A stretch of 64,000 nt of DNA, from assembly GCF_005116665.1 (NCBI RefSeq), contig NZ_SWCJ01000009.1, positions 62,001 to 126,000 of the forward strand. The letters run 5' to 3'. Under the pieces are notes generated by a model. That model worked only from the letters and a program-made list of their open reading frames with translations, was not told where the DNA came from and did not search any database. Below, piece by piece: positions 1 to 10,152 of this stretch. The translations under genes and the position numbers were made by a program. Numbering within the stretch: the first letter of the stretch is position 1; each line of letters begins with the position of its first letter. This DNA is from Ferrimonas aestuarii (GTDB lineage: Bacteria > Pseudomonadota > Gammaproteobacteria > Enterobacterales > Shewanellaceae).

Positions 1-288
1 ACGACAAAAAGGGTGGGTGTTCTCCAATGCAACTCGGCCACGATTGGCCTGGCGAATGTGGCTTATCACCGCCTTGCTTTTGATGGGATACTCTTTGATG
101 AGGCTAGCCACTTCTGAACGACAGCTAGGCTGGCAATCCTTGAAGGTACGGTTACCCACGCCATCATAGAAGGTGATGCCCCAACCATCGGTATGGGGGC
201 CGGTCACGCCGCCGCGCTCCACCAAACCGGTAAAACTGAACACAATGTCCGTCGGTACATTGGCACTCATGGCCAACAATTCACACAT
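1..288 (-). CDS. yafJ: YafJ-like class II glutamine amidotransferase (partial, N-terminal 96 residues)
   Basis: The reverse strand reads 96 codons from an ATG whose complement is at 286-288 to the window edge, so the C-terminal part is missing. The protein starts [12 protein letters not shown], which places a cysteine at residue 2, the N-terminal nucleophile of class II (Ntn-type) glutamine amidotransferases. It continues with [10 protein letters not shown] and SHIRQANRG, both typical of the GATase_4/YafJ group. The family hydrolyses glutamine, but the acceptor of the ammonia is unknown for YafJ. It is divergent from fadE, and E. coli also has yafJ close to fadE. Family assignment is firm; the physiological role is not known. 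Confidence 0.85.
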   Translation of the reverse strand, partial: MCELLAMSANVPTDIVFSFTGLVERGGVTGPHTDGWGITFYDGVGNRTFKDCQPSCRSEVASLIKEYPIKSKAVISHIRQANRGRVALENTHPFCR

Positions 289-447
289 AGCTTTGTCCGT
301 ATCGCATTCTAATAGAGAAAGAATACCTTTAAATGAGCGCCATAGCACCTCTGGGGCGAGTTTGCCCAGCACGATTCGATTACAAAGTTAACAGTTATGA
401 ATAAATAATTCTTGAAGATGTTCAAACAAGCGTTTACTTTTATGTGA

Positions 448-464
448 CAGAGGTCAGACCAGAC
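448..464. promoter_or_regulatory. Candidate FadR operator upstream of fadE
   Basis: The core GGTCAGACCAG at 452-462 matches the FadR consensus core GGTCNGACC with the right half AG retained. The left outer bases deviate from AACT. It lies about 70 bp before the fadE start, and the fadR gene is in this same window, so repression of fadE in the absence of long-chain acyl-CoA is expected. Site identity is inferred from consensus, not measured. Confidence 0.65.
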
Positions 465-531
465 CGTATACTGTGACTGAGAGCAAACTTATTGGAGCCA
501 CTCTCCGATAAGTGACACAAGGAGAATAAAT

Positions 532-2982
532 GTGACTACCTTAGTTTGGAGCATCGCTTCGATTGCGGTTCTAGGGGCGCTCATCTACAAACGAGCTTCG
601 CTGGGATTGTTTACCCTCGCCGCCGCTGCCGCGCTTGCAGCTGGCTCTGCACTTGATATTGTTGCCCTATGGGCTTGGGTGGCCTTCGCGGTTATCGCCA
701 TCCCTTTCAACGTCGGTTCCCTGCGCCGCTCCCTGTTGAGCGCCCCCGCCCTGAAAGCATTCAAGTCGGTAATGCCGGAAATGTCACAGACGGAAAAGGA
801 CGCCATTGAAGCCGGTACCACTTGGTGGGATGCGGATCTGTTTTCTGGTTCACCAGACTGGAAAAAGATGCACGCCATTCCTGCGGCTCGTCTGACCGCT
901 GAAGAGCAAGCTTTCCTAGACGGCCCCGTTGAAGAGGTCTCCCGCATGGTTAACGCCTTTAAGGTGTCTCACCAAGATGCGGATCTGCCAGCAGAAGTGT
1001 GGCAGTACCTAAAAGACAATAAATTCTTCGCCATGATCATTAAGAAAAAATACGGCGGTTTAGAATTTAGCCCTTACGCTCAATCTCGCGTTCTGCAGAA
1101 GCTGTCCGGCGTAGATTCCGTACTCTCTTCTACCGTAGGTGTGCCTAACTCCCTAGGTCCGGGTGAGCTACTTCAGCACTATGGTACCGAAGAGCAGAAA
1201 GATCATTACCTGCCTCGCCTGGCCGTTGGCCAAGAGGTTCCCTGTTTCGCCCTAACCAGCCCCGAAGCTGGCTCTGACGCAGGCTCGATTCCTGATTACG
1301 GCGTTGTCTGCAAAGGCATGTGGGAAGGTAAAGAAGTTCTGGGTATGAAAGTTACTTGGAATAAGCGATACATCACTCTGGCGCCTATCGCCACCGTGTT
1401 GGGTCTGGCGTTCAAACTGCGCGACCCTGACGGCCTACTAGGTGACGAAGAAGAGATTGGCATCACCTGCGCCCTGGTTCCAACTGACATGGAAGGGGTG
1501 ATCATCGGTCGCCGCCACTTCCCATTGAATACCATGTTCCAGAACGGCCCAACACAAGGTAATGAGGTGTTCATGCCACTGGACTTCATCATCGGTGGTC
1601 CGAAGATGGCCGGTAAAGGCTGGCGTATGCTGGTTGAATGTTTGTCTGTCGGTCGTGGTATTACTCTGCCGTCAAACTCCGGTGGTGGCATCAAGACCGT
1701 TGCCGCTGCAACCGGTTCCTACTCTCGCATTCGCCGTCAGTTCAAGACCCCTATCGGTAAGATGGAAGGCATTGAAGAGCCAATGGCTCGCATCGGTGGT
1801 AACGCCTACCTGATGGATGCGGTTAACACCATGACCACCACCGCTTTGGGTCTGGGTGAGAAGCCATCGGTTATCTCCGCCATCGTTAAGATGCACCTAA
1901 CCGACCGCATGCAGAAGTGTTTGATTGACGCCATGGACATCCACGGCGGTAAAGGCGTGTGCTTAGGTCCAAACAACTACCTAGGCCGCGGCTATCAAGG
2001 TGCGCCAATTGCCATCACCGTAGAAGGCGCCAACATCCTAACCCGTTCTCTGGTTATCTACGGTCAAGGTGCCATTCGCTGCCACCCTTACGTACTGAAA
2101 GAGATGGATGCGGCCTTTGATAAAGATCAGAATCGCAGCCTGAACGAGTTCGACAAAGCGGTTTGGGGCCACGTTGGCTTCGTGATGAGCAACCTAGTAC
2201 GCAGTTTCTGGTTCGGCCTGACCGGTGCCCGCTTCTCAAGCGCCCCATACTCAGATCAAACCAAGCGTTACTACCAGCACATGAACCGTTTCAGCGCCAA
2301 CCTAGCCCTGCTATCTGATTTGGCAATGGCGATGCTGGGCGGCAGCCTGAAGCGTAAAGAGCGCACCTCAGCTCGCTTGGGCGACCTACTCAGCCAGCTG
2401 TACCTGACCTCTGCCACACTGAAGAAGTTCCAGGACGAAGGCCGTCAAAGCGACGATCTGCCTCTGGTTCAGTGGGCGGTAGAAGACAGCCTGTACAAGC
2501 TGCAAGTGTCTCTGATTGAGCTATTGGAAAACTTTCCTGCCTTCGGTGGCCTGCTGAAGTTCCTGCTGTTCCCATTCGGTCGTCCAATTAAGCGTACTTC
2601 CGATAAGCTGGACCATCAGATTGCTAAAATCCTACAGACTCCATGTGCTGCCCGTGACCGCTTGATTGCCGGCCAATGGTTTGAAGCCCATGAGAACAAC
2701 CCTGTCGGTCAGCAAGAGCAAACTCTGCGCAACATTCTGGCTGCTGAGCCTCTGTTCGACAAAGTATGCAAAGCTGCAGGTAAGAAGTTGCCGTTCTGGA
2801 AGCTGCACGAAGTGGCAGATCAAGGCCTGGAGTTGGGCGTACTGACTCAAGAGGAAGCGCAGTTGCTGCGTGACGCTGAGACCGGTCGTCTGGCCACCAT
2901 CAACGTGGATGACTTCGACCCTGAAGAGCTTAAAGCCCAGCAAATCGTGACCGAGCCAACCAGCCCGGTTCAAGCGGCTTAA
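532..2982 (+). CDS. fadE: Acyl-CoA dehydrogenase FadE
   Basis: This 816-residue protein has the length of E. coli FadE (about 814). It catalyses the first step of fatty-acid beta-oxidation, the FAD-dependent oxidation of acyl-CoA to trans-2-enoyl-CoA. Residues 1-60 hold hydrophobic segments that probably anchor it to the inner membrane. The acyl-CoA dehydrogenase core follows from about residue 115, with [14 protein letters not shown] in the flavin/substrate region and DIHGGKG near residue 470. The start is GTG at 532, because the overlapping ATG at 530 is followed at once by a stop; AAGGAG lies just upstream. A FadR-type operator precedes it and a strong terminator follows. The closest relatives are FadE/YafH, not the short ACAD enzymes. 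Confidence 0.95.
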   Translation: MTTLVWSIASIAVLGALIYKRASLGLFTLAAAAALAAGSALDIVALWAWVAFAVIAIPFNVGSLRRSLLSAPALKAFKSVMPEMSQTEKDAIEAGTTWWDADLFSGSPDWKKMHAIPAARLTAEEQAFLDGPVEEVSRMVNAFKVSHQDADLPAEVWQYLKDNKFFAMIIKKKYGGLEFSPYAQSRVLQKLSGVDSVLSSTVGVPNSLGPGELLQHYGTEEQKDHYLPRLAVGQEVPCFALTSPEAGSDAGSIPDYGVVCKGMWEGKEVLGMKVTWNKRYITLAPIATVLGLAFKLRDPDGLLGDEEEIGITCALVPTDMEGVIIGRRHFPLNTMFQNGPTQGNEVFMPLDFIIGGPKMAGKGWRMLVECLSVGRGITLPSNSGGGIKTVAAATGSYSRIRRQFKTPIGKMEGIEEPMARIGGNAYLMDAVNTMTTTALGLGEKPSVISAIVKMHLTDRMQKCLIDAMDIHGGKGVCLGPNNYLGRGYQGAPIAITVEGANILTRSLVIYGQGAIRCHPYVLKEMDAAFDKDQNRSLNEFDKAVWGHVGFVMSNLVRSFWFGLTGARFSSAPYSDQTKRYYQHMNRFSANLALLSDLAMAMLGGSLKRKERTSARLGDLLSQLYLTSATLKKFQDEGRQSDDLPLVQWAVEDSLYKLQVSLIELLENFPAFGGLLKFLLFPFGRPIKRTSDKLDHQIAKILQTPCAARDRLIAGQWFEAHENNPVGQQEQTLRNILAAEPLFDKVCKAAGKKLPFWKLHEVADQGLELGVLTQEEAQLLRDAETGRLATINVDDFDPEELKAQQIVTEPTSPVQAA

Positions 2983-3003
2983 ATCTTCGCTTTTCCCTAA
3001 ATC

Positions 3004-3034
3004 AAACCCCGGCAACCGCCGGGGTTTTGTTTTT
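3004..3034 (+). terminator. Rho-independent terminator of fadE
   Basis: A perfect 7-bp stem CCCCGGC/GCCGGGG (3007-3013 with 3018-3024) is followed by TTTTGTTTTT. Confidence 0.9.
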
Positions 3035-3146
3035 CCAGCCTTAAAAGTTCGCCGCTCCCCACTTCCCGCGTTATCGCCTTGTGATATTGCAAAAATCCCA
3101 TTAAGGTTTTGAAATTAAACTCATATACGCTTGGAATATCGTTTTC

Positions 3147-4187
3147 ATGCAAGTCAATAAACAGCAAGGGCGCTTTCTTGATAGCACCATCGAACAGTGG
3201 CAAAAGTCCAACCTCATCAACGAAGAGCAAAGCCTAACACTCAAGCAGTCCTATGAGGTTCTGCCCTTCGATTGGCAGCGGCTGGCTAAATACGCTTTCT
3301 GGCTGGCCATCGTCTGCATCGTTATCTCTGTCTCCTCCGCACTGGTAGACAAGTGGTTGATGCAGCTACTAGAGAAGCTATTTAACGCCCCGAACTCCGT
3401 GAAATGCGTGGCGCTTTCCCTATTGGCCGTTCTGCTCTATGGCGTCGGTATTCATCGCAAGCGGCGTCTGCCAGAGAAAATGTACAGCAATGAGGCAATA
3501 CTGTTCTTAGGGGTCGCGGCAACGGCCACGGCCATCTTGTTTCTCGGAAAGGTTATCGATACCGGCAGCGGCCACTTCTCACTGCTGATGCTGCTGGCCG
3601 CCATCATCTACGGCCTACTTGGCCTGTGGTTTCCCTCCAAACTGGTGTGGCTTGCCTCCCTTATCTCTCTAGGCAGTTGGTTTGGCGCTGAAACCGGCTA
3701 TGCCTCTGGCTGGGGCGCTTACTACCTGGGCATGAACTACCCGCTGCGCTTTGTGCTATTTGGGTTGGTACTGATTGTCGTAGGCAAGTTCCTGTTCTCA
3801 TCTTGGCAAGCTCGGGAAGCCTTCCTTCGCCCCACCCGCGCCGTGGGACTGCTGTATCTGTTTATTGCTCTGTGGATCCTGTCAATTTTCGGCAACTATG
3901 GCGATTACGACAGTTGGGACGCGGTTAAGCAGATTGAGCTGCTGCACTGGTCTTTGCTGTTTGGTATAGCTGCGCTTATCGCCGTCTATCATGGCATTCA
4001 GTATGAGGATGAGATGACCAAAGGTTTTGGGTTGACCTTTATTTTCATCAACCTCTATACCCGCTTCTTTGAATTTTTCTGGGACGGCACCCATAAAGCG
4101 CTGTTTTTCGCAATTTTGGGAGTGAGCTTCTGGCTACTGGGATCGAAGGCGGAAAAGATCTGGCAACTTAACCTGAAAAAGCCATAG
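3147..4187 (+). CDS. DUF2157-like multi-pass membrane protein
   Basis: This 346-residue protein has a soluble N-terminus of about 45 residues containing WQKSNLINEEQSLTL, which resembles the opening of DUF2157 proteins. About eight to nine hydrophobic segments follow from residue 47 to the end (for example LWFPSKLVWLASLISLGSWF). No catalytic motif is visible. It stands alone between the fadE terminator and a bidirectional terminator shared with motY. The function is unknown; the DUF2157 assignment rests on the N-terminal pattern and topology only. Confidence 0.7.
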   Translation: MQVNKQQGRFLDSTIEQWQKSNLINEEQSLTLKQSYEVLPFDWQRLAKYAFWLAIVCIVISVSSALVDKWLMQLLEKLFNAPNSVKCVALSLLAVLLYGVGIHRKRRLPEKMYSNEAILFLGVAATATAILFLGKVIDTGSGHFSLLMLLAAIIYGLLGLWFPSKLVWLASLISLGSWFGAETGYASGWGAYYLGMNYPLRFVLFGLVLIVVGKFLFSSWQAREAFLRPTRAVGLLYLFIALWILSIFGNYGDYDSWDAVKQIELLHWSLLFGIAALIAVYHGIQYEDEMTKGFGLTFIFINLYTRFFEFFWDGTHKALFFAILGVSFWLLGSKAEKIWQLNLKKP

Positions 4188-4238
4188 CCGAGAGATGATA
4201 ACTGCCCACTGAAGTGAGTGGTTTAGGGCTAAACAATC

Positions 4239-4265
4239 AAAAAGCGAGCCATTGGCTCGCTTTTT
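4239..4265. terminator. Bidirectional terminator between convergent genes
   Basis: The stem AAAAAGCGAGCC/GGCTCGCTTTTT has 12 bp and a 3-nt loop, with T runs on both strands. It serves the membrane protein gene on the left and motY on the right. Confidence 0.9.
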
Positions 4266-4290
4266 GGTTAGGTCGATGCTGGCAGCAGGG

Positions 4291-5157
4291 TTAGCGCTCC
4301 ATTCGAATCACCACGCGGCGGTTTTGTGCTCGGCCACTGGCACTGCTGTTGGTGGCAATGTGGCGTTTCTCACCGTGGGACTGGGTCACAATACGATCCG
4401 ATGAGATTCCGGCATCTAAAAAGAACTGTTTCAGATTCTCGGCCTGACCACTACTGATGGACATGTTTTCCGCGTCGCCGCCAAAACTGTCGGTATAGGC
4501 ATCAATGAGCACCAGCTCCAGATTAGGATCGTAGGAGAGAAACTCCTTAATGCGACTGAGCTTCTTTCGAGAGGTGGGCGTTAAGGTGCCGTTTCTATCG
4601 CGAAAGTTCAGTACAGTGAACGCAATGTCTTCAAAGCCATAGGGCAGCAAGCTGTCGATGCAGCTAACAAATTCGAAATAGCTGTTATGAAAATTGGCCG
4701 CATTAAGACCCACCGCCACTTGATCCACCGGATTGTACCAATCCTGATAATAAAACGTTGGCTGCATCCCCTGTTCAAGTTCGGTGAGCATCACCCATGC
4801 CGCCTGCTTGGACACCTCCGCATCAAACTGCGGTTGGTAAGTCAGGCGCACAATGTCTCGAGCGGGAATTCCAGGACGCCAAGATGGGGCGACAGAACGT
4901 AAGCTGGCCGCAGTTTCGCGCTCAGGCTTACGCTTCATCTTCAGGACAAAATCCAGGTCCATGGTACGACCGGCTTTGCTTTCAAACACCGCCGTTCCGT
5001 AATTTGGAATGGTGTGTTTCAACGTGCACTGAAGGGGGGACGAGGTCTCCAAATTCCAATGAGATTGGTCTATGGATGCCACATAGTTTCTCACCCCGGA
5101 CGAAACCGAGGTGCTCACTAATGTTAGCAATGTGGCAAAGCCAATTTTATATTGCAT
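4291..5157 (-). CDS. motY: Sodium-type flagellar motor protein MotY
   Basis: MotY forms the periplasmic T ring, which positions the PomA/PomB stator in sodium-driven polar flagellar motors. The chosen start (complement at 5155-5157, MQYKIGF) gives 288 residues with a signal peptide of about 23 residues. The middle region carries the MotY N-domain pattern, including FYYQDWYNP and YFEFVSCIDSLLPYGF. The C-terminal 110 residues form an OmpA-like peptidoglycan-binding domain with LVLIDAYTDSFGGD and SGRAQNRRVVIRM. The gene is divergent from rnt, the same neighbour as in Vibrio. No flagellar cluster is nearby, which is normal for motY. An upstream in-frame start would add only four residues. Confidence 0.9.
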   Translation of the reverse strand: MQYKIGFATLLTLVSTSVSSGVRNYVASIDQSHWNLETSSPLQCTLKHTIPNYGTAVFESKAGRTMDLDFVLKMKRKPERETAASLRSVAPSWRPGIPARDIVRLTYQPQFDAEVSKQAAWVMLTELEQGMQPTFYYQDWYNPVDQVAVGLNAANFHNSYFEFVSCIDSLLPYGFEDIAFTVLNFRDRNGTLTPTSRKKLSRIKEFLSYDPNLELVLIDAYTDSFGGDAENMSISSGQAENLKQFFLDAGISSDRIVTQSHGEKRHIATNSSASGRAQNRRVVIRMER

Positions 5158-5302
5158 TCCCAATACCAAACCAATCTATTCTTAAATCTGTATCGACCGT
5201 GGTTCGCAAAGCTTTAGCCCAATCTTTGCCCACTTAATTGCTTTTGCATTATGACAAAGCAATGCGATAATTGCGCTCCAAATTAACACCAAAAATGGCA
5301 GC

Positions 5303-5968
5303 ATGAGCGCAATCAAACCAGAAAATTTACTTGTAAACCGTTTTCGCGGTTACTTCCCTGTGGTTATCGACATCGAAACCGCCGGCTTTAACGCCGCAAC
5401 TGACGCAATACTCGAGATTGCCGCTGTAACTTTAGAGATGGATGCCGATGGCTGGTTAAAACCCGCCAATACCGTTCATTTTCATGTTGAACCCTTTGAA
5501 GGCGCCAATTTGGAGCCTGCGGCATTGGAGTTCAATGGCATTGATCCTCACAACCCTCTGCGTGGTGCCGTCTCTGAAAAAGAAGCGCTGCAAGAGATCT
5601 TTAAAGTGGTTCGCAAAGCCCAAAAAGCCAGTGGATGCCATCGCAGTATCGTCGTGGCTCACAATGCGGCTTTTGACCAAGGGTTTCTCAATGCCGCCAT
5701 CAACAGAACCAACATCAAACGGGTTCCATTTCACCCCTTTGCCAGCTTTGACACGGCGTCTCTCTCCGGCTTGTCTTTAGGACAAACCGTGTTGGCTAAA
5801 GCCTGCCGCACTGCGCAAATTGAATTTGATAACAGCCAAGCCCATTCGGCTCTGTACGACACCGAGCGCACCGCTGAGCTATTCTGTCATATTGTCAATA
5901 AATGGAAAACCTTAGGGGGCTGGCAAGTCCCTGAAGAAAATATTAAATCTGCTCCCGAGTCAGACTGA
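5303..5968 (+). CDS. rnt: Ribonuclease T
   Basis: RNase T is a 3'-5' exonuclease that trims the 3' ends of tRNA, 5S and 23S rRNA. The 221-residue protein carries the DEDD motifs: [11 protein letters not shown] (DxE) near residue 21, [11 protein letters not shown] in the centre, and [14 protein letters not shown] at the end (DEDDh type). A short N-terminal extension ([19 protein letters not shown]) matches the family. It is divergent from motY and ends at a strong terminator. The assignment is unambiguous. Confidence 0.95.
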   Translation: MSAIKPENLLVNRFRGYFPVVIDIETAGFNAATDAILEIAAVTLEMDADGWLKPANTVHFHVEPFEGANLEPAALEFNGIDPHNPLRGAVSEKEALQEIFKVVRKAQKASGCHRSIVVAHNAAFDQGFLNAAINRTNIKRVPFHPFASFDTASLSGLSLGQTVLAKACRTAQIEFDNSQAHSALYDTERTAELFCHIVNKWKTLGGWQVPEENIKSAPESD

Positions 5969-5990
5969 TCATTGACAGTAACAAACCCTA

Positions 5991-6016
5991 AAAAGCCGTG
6001 TTATCACGGCTTTTTT
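5991..6016 (+). terminator. Rho-independent terminator of rnt
   Basis: AAAAGCCGTG, a 4-nt loop, then CACGGCTTTTTT. Confidence 0.9.
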
Positions 6017-6144
6017 ACACCTGAAAACCAAAAGTCATAGCAAGACTGGACTTCTTGGAGTAATCAATCTAACTAATACTAGTTAAACCAAATACTTAGT
6101 AGTAAAGTGAAGGTGACGACAGTGGTGCGAGGCAGAGACGCTCC

Positions 6145-7143
6145 ATGGACACAAAGCAGCTATTAGCAACCCAATATGGGCTTAATCAAACCCTAACCAA
6201 ACTTGCCTTGGGCAGCAGCCTCAAGCAAAGCTTGACGCAACTGACCGAGTTAGCAGAATCCTTACGGCCCGATGTTCGCGTTTCCATATTGCAATACCAC
6301 CCTCAAACTCAAACGCTCACCACATTGGCCGCTCCCAGCCTTCCTCAGGGCTACAACCAGTTATTGCACCACCTAAAGATCGGGCCAGATGTGGGTACCT
6401 GCGGCAGAACCGCCTACCAGCGCTGTTTTTGTTTTAGTGCGGATATCACCACCGACCCCAATTGGCACTCGTTTCGTGAACACGCACTGGCCGCAGACAT
6501 CCGCGCGTGTTGGTCGGTGCCAATCTTTTCGAGTAAACAGCGCCTACTAGGCACCTTTGCGCTTTACCTGAGCCAAGCGCTCGCTCCTTGTAAGGAGGAC
6601 AAGGAGTTCATGGAGCTCATCAGCTCCGTCGCCGCCGTGGCCATCGAGAAAGAGCAGATGGAGGCAGAGCTTTACTTTGCCGCCACCCATGACGCCCTAA
6701 CTCAAGTAGCCAATCGCCACCATTTTTTAGAAAAGCTCAACCACACCTTGGCAAACTGCCAACGACAACAACGGCCAATCGCACTGTTCTATATGGATAT
6801 TGACCGATTCAAAGCCATAAACGACTCCTTTGGCCACCAAATGGGCGATCAAGTCCTTATCCACTTTGCTCACCGCATTGAGTCCGTTTGTCGTAAAGGG
6901 GATCTGCTTGGGCGCATCGGTGGTGACGAGTTCCTGCTGATGTGCCCACTGAAAACAGAGCAAGACTTGGACGACATCGAACAACGACTCAGGCAGGCAC
7001 TAGCAAAGCACGCATTCCGAGCACATATTCAACTCAGTGGCAGCATAGGTGCCGCCTTATGGAGCCCCAATCGGCCCATTCACGCTGAGCAGTTGATCGC
7101 TGAAGCCGATGCTAAGATGTATCAACATAAACACAGCCACTGA
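6145..7143 (+). CDS. GAF-GGDEF diguanylate cyclase
   Basis: The protein makes cyclic di-GMP from two GTP. Residues about 15-170 form a GAF sensor domain (VGTCGRTAYQRCFCF, CWSVPIFSSKQRLLGTF). Residues about 172-330 form a GGDEF domain with an intact RIGGDEF active site at residue 259. An RKGD inhibitory I-site lies five residues before it, so both catalysis and product feedback look functional. The GAF part has several cysteines (C-x-C near residue 95), which could bear on redox or ligand sensing. There is no membrane segment, so it should be cytoplasmic. It stands alone; its ligand is not evident. Confidence 0.92.
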   Translation: MDTKQLLATQYGLNQTLTKLALGSSLKQSLTQLTELAESLRPDVRVSILQYHPQTQTLTTLAAPSLPQGYNQLLHHLKIGPDVGTCGRTAYQRCFCFSADITTDPNWHSFREHALAADIRACWSVPIFSSKQRLLGTFALYLSQALAPCKEDKEFMELISSVAAVAIEKEQMEAELYFAATHDALTQVANRHHFLEKLNHTLANCQRQQRPIALFYMDIDRFKAINDSFGHQMGDQVLIHFAHRIESVCRKGDLLGRIGGDEFLLMCPLKTEQDLDDIEQRLRQALAKHAFRAHIQLSGSIGAALWSPNRPIHAEQLIAEADAKMYQHKHSH

Positions 7144-7535
7144 ATCCAAACCGCATAATCACCCACCGATTTCGCCTTTTCAATCGGACTTGAATCACAT
7201 TACCTGCAATTTTGAGAGTAAATCTCTGGACAGCCGTAGATGAATTCTGACAATGGTTGTTCACTACTCGTATCCGTTCCATTGAGTAATATCAGTCCTT
7301 CACAACGCTGCCTTGATTCAGAACTTGTGAGGGCTTCTAAGCTGACATTAATGCAACTGGTATAAATGCACTACCTAAGCAAAGCAAGAGGTGATAGCTT
7401 GAACGGCCTTGAAGCCGCTTCGGTGACAACACCCAACCATTAGGTACAACAACCTCCGTCTGTTTTCGCATTCGCCATGCAATTATTCAGTGGAATGGGT
7501 ATAAACACGCAATCAACTTATAGGTAATTACAACA
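7144..7535 (+). other. 392-bp intergenic region with a possible structured leader
   Basis: No open reading frame of note is present. Between 7388 and 7456, about 80 nt before the antiporter start, three short helices can be drawn: an outer GAGGT/ACCTC (7388-7392 with 7452-7456), CGGC/GCCG (7404-7407 with 7414-7417) and GGTG/CACC (7422-7425 with 7430-7433). This could be a leader RNA for the downstream transporter. The helices are only 4-5 bp long and could occur by chance; I do not recognise a known riboswitch. Confidence 0.3.
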
Positions 7536-8864
7536 ATGAATGCCGTCGTTATTGCGGTGCTTCTGGTATTGGTATTAAGCCTTGCCAGGGTCAACGTAAT
7601 CATCGCGCTTACCATTAGCGCATTGGCCGCCGGATTACTGGGTAATCTGGACTTGGCCTCCACCATTTCCGCCTTCAACTCCGGCTTGGGCGGTGGTGCG
7701 ACCATTGCACTGGGCTATGCCCTACTCGGCGCTTTTGCCGTGGCACTGTCTCACACCGGCATTCCGGATGCGTTATCGAAGGCGATTGTAGGTCGCCTTG
7801 GACGTCATCCAAATGAGCAAGCGGTAACCGGCATTAAATACACCCTGTTGGTGGCGATTCTCTTGATGGCTGTGGCGTCACAAAATGCGGTGCCGATTCA
7901 CATCGCGTTTATTCCGATCTTGATTCCGCCATTGATTGGCATCTTTAATAAGCTCAAGATGGATCGCCGCCTTATCGCCTGTGTGCTCACCTTCGGCTTG
8001 GTCACCACCTACATGGTGTTGCCTGTGGGTTTTGGTGGCATCTTCTTAAAAGATATTCTGATGGCCAACCTCAACAGCAACGGCCTTAATATCGATGCCA
8101 ATGAACTGATGGGCTCTATGCTTATCCCTGCAGCTGGCATGATCGTCGGCCTATTGATCGCTGTCTTCATCAGTTATCGTAAGCCGCGTGAATACGACGA
8201 CAAACAGATCGATGAAACCACGACCAGTCAAGAGACCACTGCAGTCAGCAGCAAGCGTATTGCCGTTGTTGTGCTTGCCATTGGCGCCACCTTAGGGATT
8301 CAGCTCTACACCGATTCCATGATCTTCGGAGCCCTAGCCGGTTTTGTGGTGTTAAACCTTGGAGGCTTAGATAAGGCCACCAGCAGCCAAGATGTGTTTA
8401 CCCAAGGGGTGAAAATGATGGCTACCATCGGCTTCATCATGATTGCCGCCGCTGGATTTGCTGCGGTAGTAAAGGCTACCGGTGAAGTGCCCGCACTGGT
8501 CGAATCCATACGAGGCATGATTGGCGATAACAAGCCCTTAGCGGCGTTTTTGATGTTACTGGTAGGCCTGTTTATCACCATGGGCATCGGCTCATCGTTT
8601 TCAACCATTCCTATTATTGCTGCCATCTACGTTCCCCTGGCGATGGGTTTTGGCTTCTCCGCGCCAGCCATCATCGCTTTGGTGGGCACCGCTGCCGCAT
8701 TGGGTGATGCAGGCTCTCCAGCATCAGACTCCACTCTGGGCCCAACCGCGGGTTTGAATGTCGACGGTCAGCATGACCACATCATGGACTCGGTGGTGCC
8801 GACCTTCCTGCACTACAACTTGCCACTGCTGGCATCCGGTTGGGTTGCCGCCATGGTGCTGTAA
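7536..8864 (+). CDS. Na+/H+ antiporter family (NhaC/YuiF-type) transporter
   Basis: This 442-residue integral membrane protein has about 11-12 hydrophobic segments. It belongs to the Na+/H+ antiporter family of the IT superfamily, shown by the N-terminal block [18 protein letters not shown], the re-entrant-type stretch [15 protein letters not shown] and [19 protein letters not shown] near the C-terminus. Bacillus YuiF of this family moves histidine, so the substrate could be an amino acid instead of sodium. A hydrophilic loop lies near residue 215 ([16 protein letters not shown]). It is monocistronic with a long leader and a strong terminator. Confidence 0.85.
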   Translation: MNAVVIAVLLVLVLSLARVNVIIALTISALAAGLLGNLDLASTISAFNSGLGGGATIALGYALLGAFAVALSHTGIPDALSKAIVGRLGRHPNEQAVTGIKYTLLVAILLMAVASQNAVPIHIAFIPILIPPLIGIFNKLKMDRRLIACVLTFGLVTTYMVLPVGFGGIFLKDILMANLNSNGLNIDANELMGSMLIPAAGMIVGLLIAVFISYRKPREYDDKQIDETTTSQETTAVSSKRIAVVVLAIGATLGIQLYTDSMIFGALAGFVVLNLGGLDKATSSQDVFTQGVKMMATIGFIMIAAAGFAAVVKATGEVPALVESIRGMIGDNKPLAAFLMLLVGLFITMGIGSSFSTIPIIAAIYVPLAMGFGFSAPAIIALVGTAAALGDAGSPASDSTLGPTAGLNVDGQHDHIMDSVVPTFLHYNLPLLASGWVAAMVL

Positions 8865-8881
8865 GGTCGCCATTAACAGAG

Positions 8882-8909
8882 AAAGCCACCTATTTCGGTG
8901 GCTTTTTTT
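8882..8909 (+). terminator. Rho-independent terminator of the antiporter gene
   Basis: AAAGCCACC/GGTGGCTTT stem (8882-8890 with 8897-8905) followed by a T run. Confidence 0.9.
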
Positions 8910-8944
8910 GTGGCTCAATAATAACAGCGCCATAAACAGCAGCC

Positions 8945-8973
8945 ACAAAAAAGCCCCGACAACGCGGGGCTTT
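8945..8973 (-). terminator. Rho-independent terminator of grxD
   Basis: On the reverse strand AAAGCCCCG pairs with CGGGGCTTT (8965-8973 with 8950-8958), followed by T-rich sequence. Confidence 0.85.
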
Positions 8974-8990
8974 GTTAGGAAACGGCGAGA

Positions 8991-9329
8991 TTACTCGGCG
9001 CTCTCCTCTTTGTATTTGGCAGCAGTCTCAGCAATCAAAGGCTGCAGTTCGCCTTTTTGCGCCATCTCCATGATGATGTCACAACCGCCGATCAGCTCAC
9101 CTTCAACCCAAAGTTGAGGGAAAGTTGGCCAGTTTGCGTACTTTGGCAATTCAGCGCGAATGTCTGGATTTTGCAAAATATCAACGTAGGCAAATGCTTC
9201 ACCGCAATTCACCAACACCTGAGAGGCTTGCGCAGAAAAACCACAGCTAGGCAGCTTCGGGGAGCCTTTCATATAAAGGATGATTGGGTTCTCAGCAATC
9301 TGAGACTTAATTTTTTCAATAGTATCCAT
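8991..9329 (-). CDS. grxD: Monothiol glutaredoxin GrxD (Grx4)
   Basis: This 112-residue protein has the CGFS active site (Cys29) and the preceding MKGSPKLPSCGF lysine of monothiol glutaredoxins. It also has WPTFPQLWVEGELIGGCDI, the cis-proline and glutathione-binding segments. The family binds a glutathione-ligated [2Fe-2S] cluster in a dimer and delivers it to iron-sulfur and iron-regulatory partners. It is divergent from sodB, an iron-homeostasis neighbourhood also seen in E. coli, where grxD and sodB are close. Confidence 0.95.
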   Translation of the reverse strand: MDTIEKIKSQIAENPIILYMKGSPKLPSCGFSAQASQVLVNCGEAFAYVDILQNPDIRAELPKYANWPTFPQLWVEGELIGGCDIIMEMAQKGELQPLIAETAAKYKEESAE

Positions 9330-9517
9330 GATTCACACTTTTGGTGGTTATCTTGCCTACATTCTATGTGATGAAAAACAAAATCCCAATGTATTTTTTC
9401 GATAACGCCGGATGATTCATTCCATCGAAGTTGGGATGCACAAGCTCAGTTTAAGGAGTACAATGATCACAAAATGGATCAAAACCAAAAGCTAAATCAG
9501 CTAAATGGAGAACGCAC

Positions 9518-10102
9518 ATGGCATTTGAACTTCCTGCACTTCCTTACGCTAAGGACGCGCTAGAGCCACACATTTCCGCCGAAACTCTGGACTTCCACCA
9601 CGGTAAGCACCACAACACCTACGTTGTTAAGCTTAACGGCCTGATTGAAGGCACCGAGTTTGCTGGTAAAACTCTGGAAGAGATCGTTAAGACCTCTAAC
9701 GGCGGCGTATTCAACAACGCCGCTCAGATCTGGAACCACACCTTCTACTGGCACTGTCTGGCTCCAAACGCGGGTGGCGAAGCAACCGGCGCAATCGCAG
9801 ACGCAATCAAAGCCAGCTTCGGCTCTTTCGAAGAGTTCAAGGCGAAATTTACCGATTCTGCCATCAACAACTTTGGCTCCAGCTGGACCTGGTTGGTGAA
9901 AAACGCAGACGGCAGCTTGGCCATTGTAAACACCAGCAACGCAGCGACTCCGCTGACCGAAGAGGGCGTAACGCCTCTGCTGACTGTTGACCTGTGGGAA
10001 CACGCCTACTACATCGATTACCGCAACGTTCGCCCTGAATACATGAACGGTTTCTGGGCGCTGGTAAATTGGGAATTTGTGAACAGCAACTTCGCTGGCT
10101 AA
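9518..10102 (+). CDS. sodB: Iron superoxide dismutase SodB
   Basis: SodB disproportionates superoxide to oxygen and hydrogen peroxide in the cytoplasm. The 194-residue length is typical. Metal ligands are visible: His27 ([18 protein letters not shown]), a second His in NHTFYWHC, and Asp and His in [14 protein letters not shown]. The [11 protein letters not shown] context fits the iron form. The start follows TGGAGAACGCAC. It ends at a strong palindromic terminator. Confidence 0.95.
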   Translation: MAFELPALPYAKDALEPHISAETLDFHHGKHHNTYVVKLNGLIEGTEFAGKTLEEIVKTSNGGVFNNAAQIWNHTFYWHCLAPNAGGEATGAIADAIKASFGSFEEFKAKFTDSAINNFGSSWTWLVKNADGSLAIVNTSNAATPLTEEGVTPLLTVDLWEHAYYIDYRNVRPEYMNGFWALVNWEFVNSNFAG

Positions 10103-10118
10103 TTTCTGATAAGAATGC

Positions 10119-10146
10119 AAAAAGGGAGCCTCAAGGCTCCCTTTTT
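10119..10146. terminator. Bidirectional terminator after sodB
   Basis: AAAAAGGGAGCC/GGCTCCCTTTTT, 12-bp stem, TCAA loop, shared with the small gene on the reverse strand. Confidence 0.9.
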
Positions 10147-10152
10147 ATTGCC

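Noticed and set aside
9560..10120. 186-codon antisense frame over sodB
   Set aside because: Shadow of a highly biased coding sequence, with no ribosome site.
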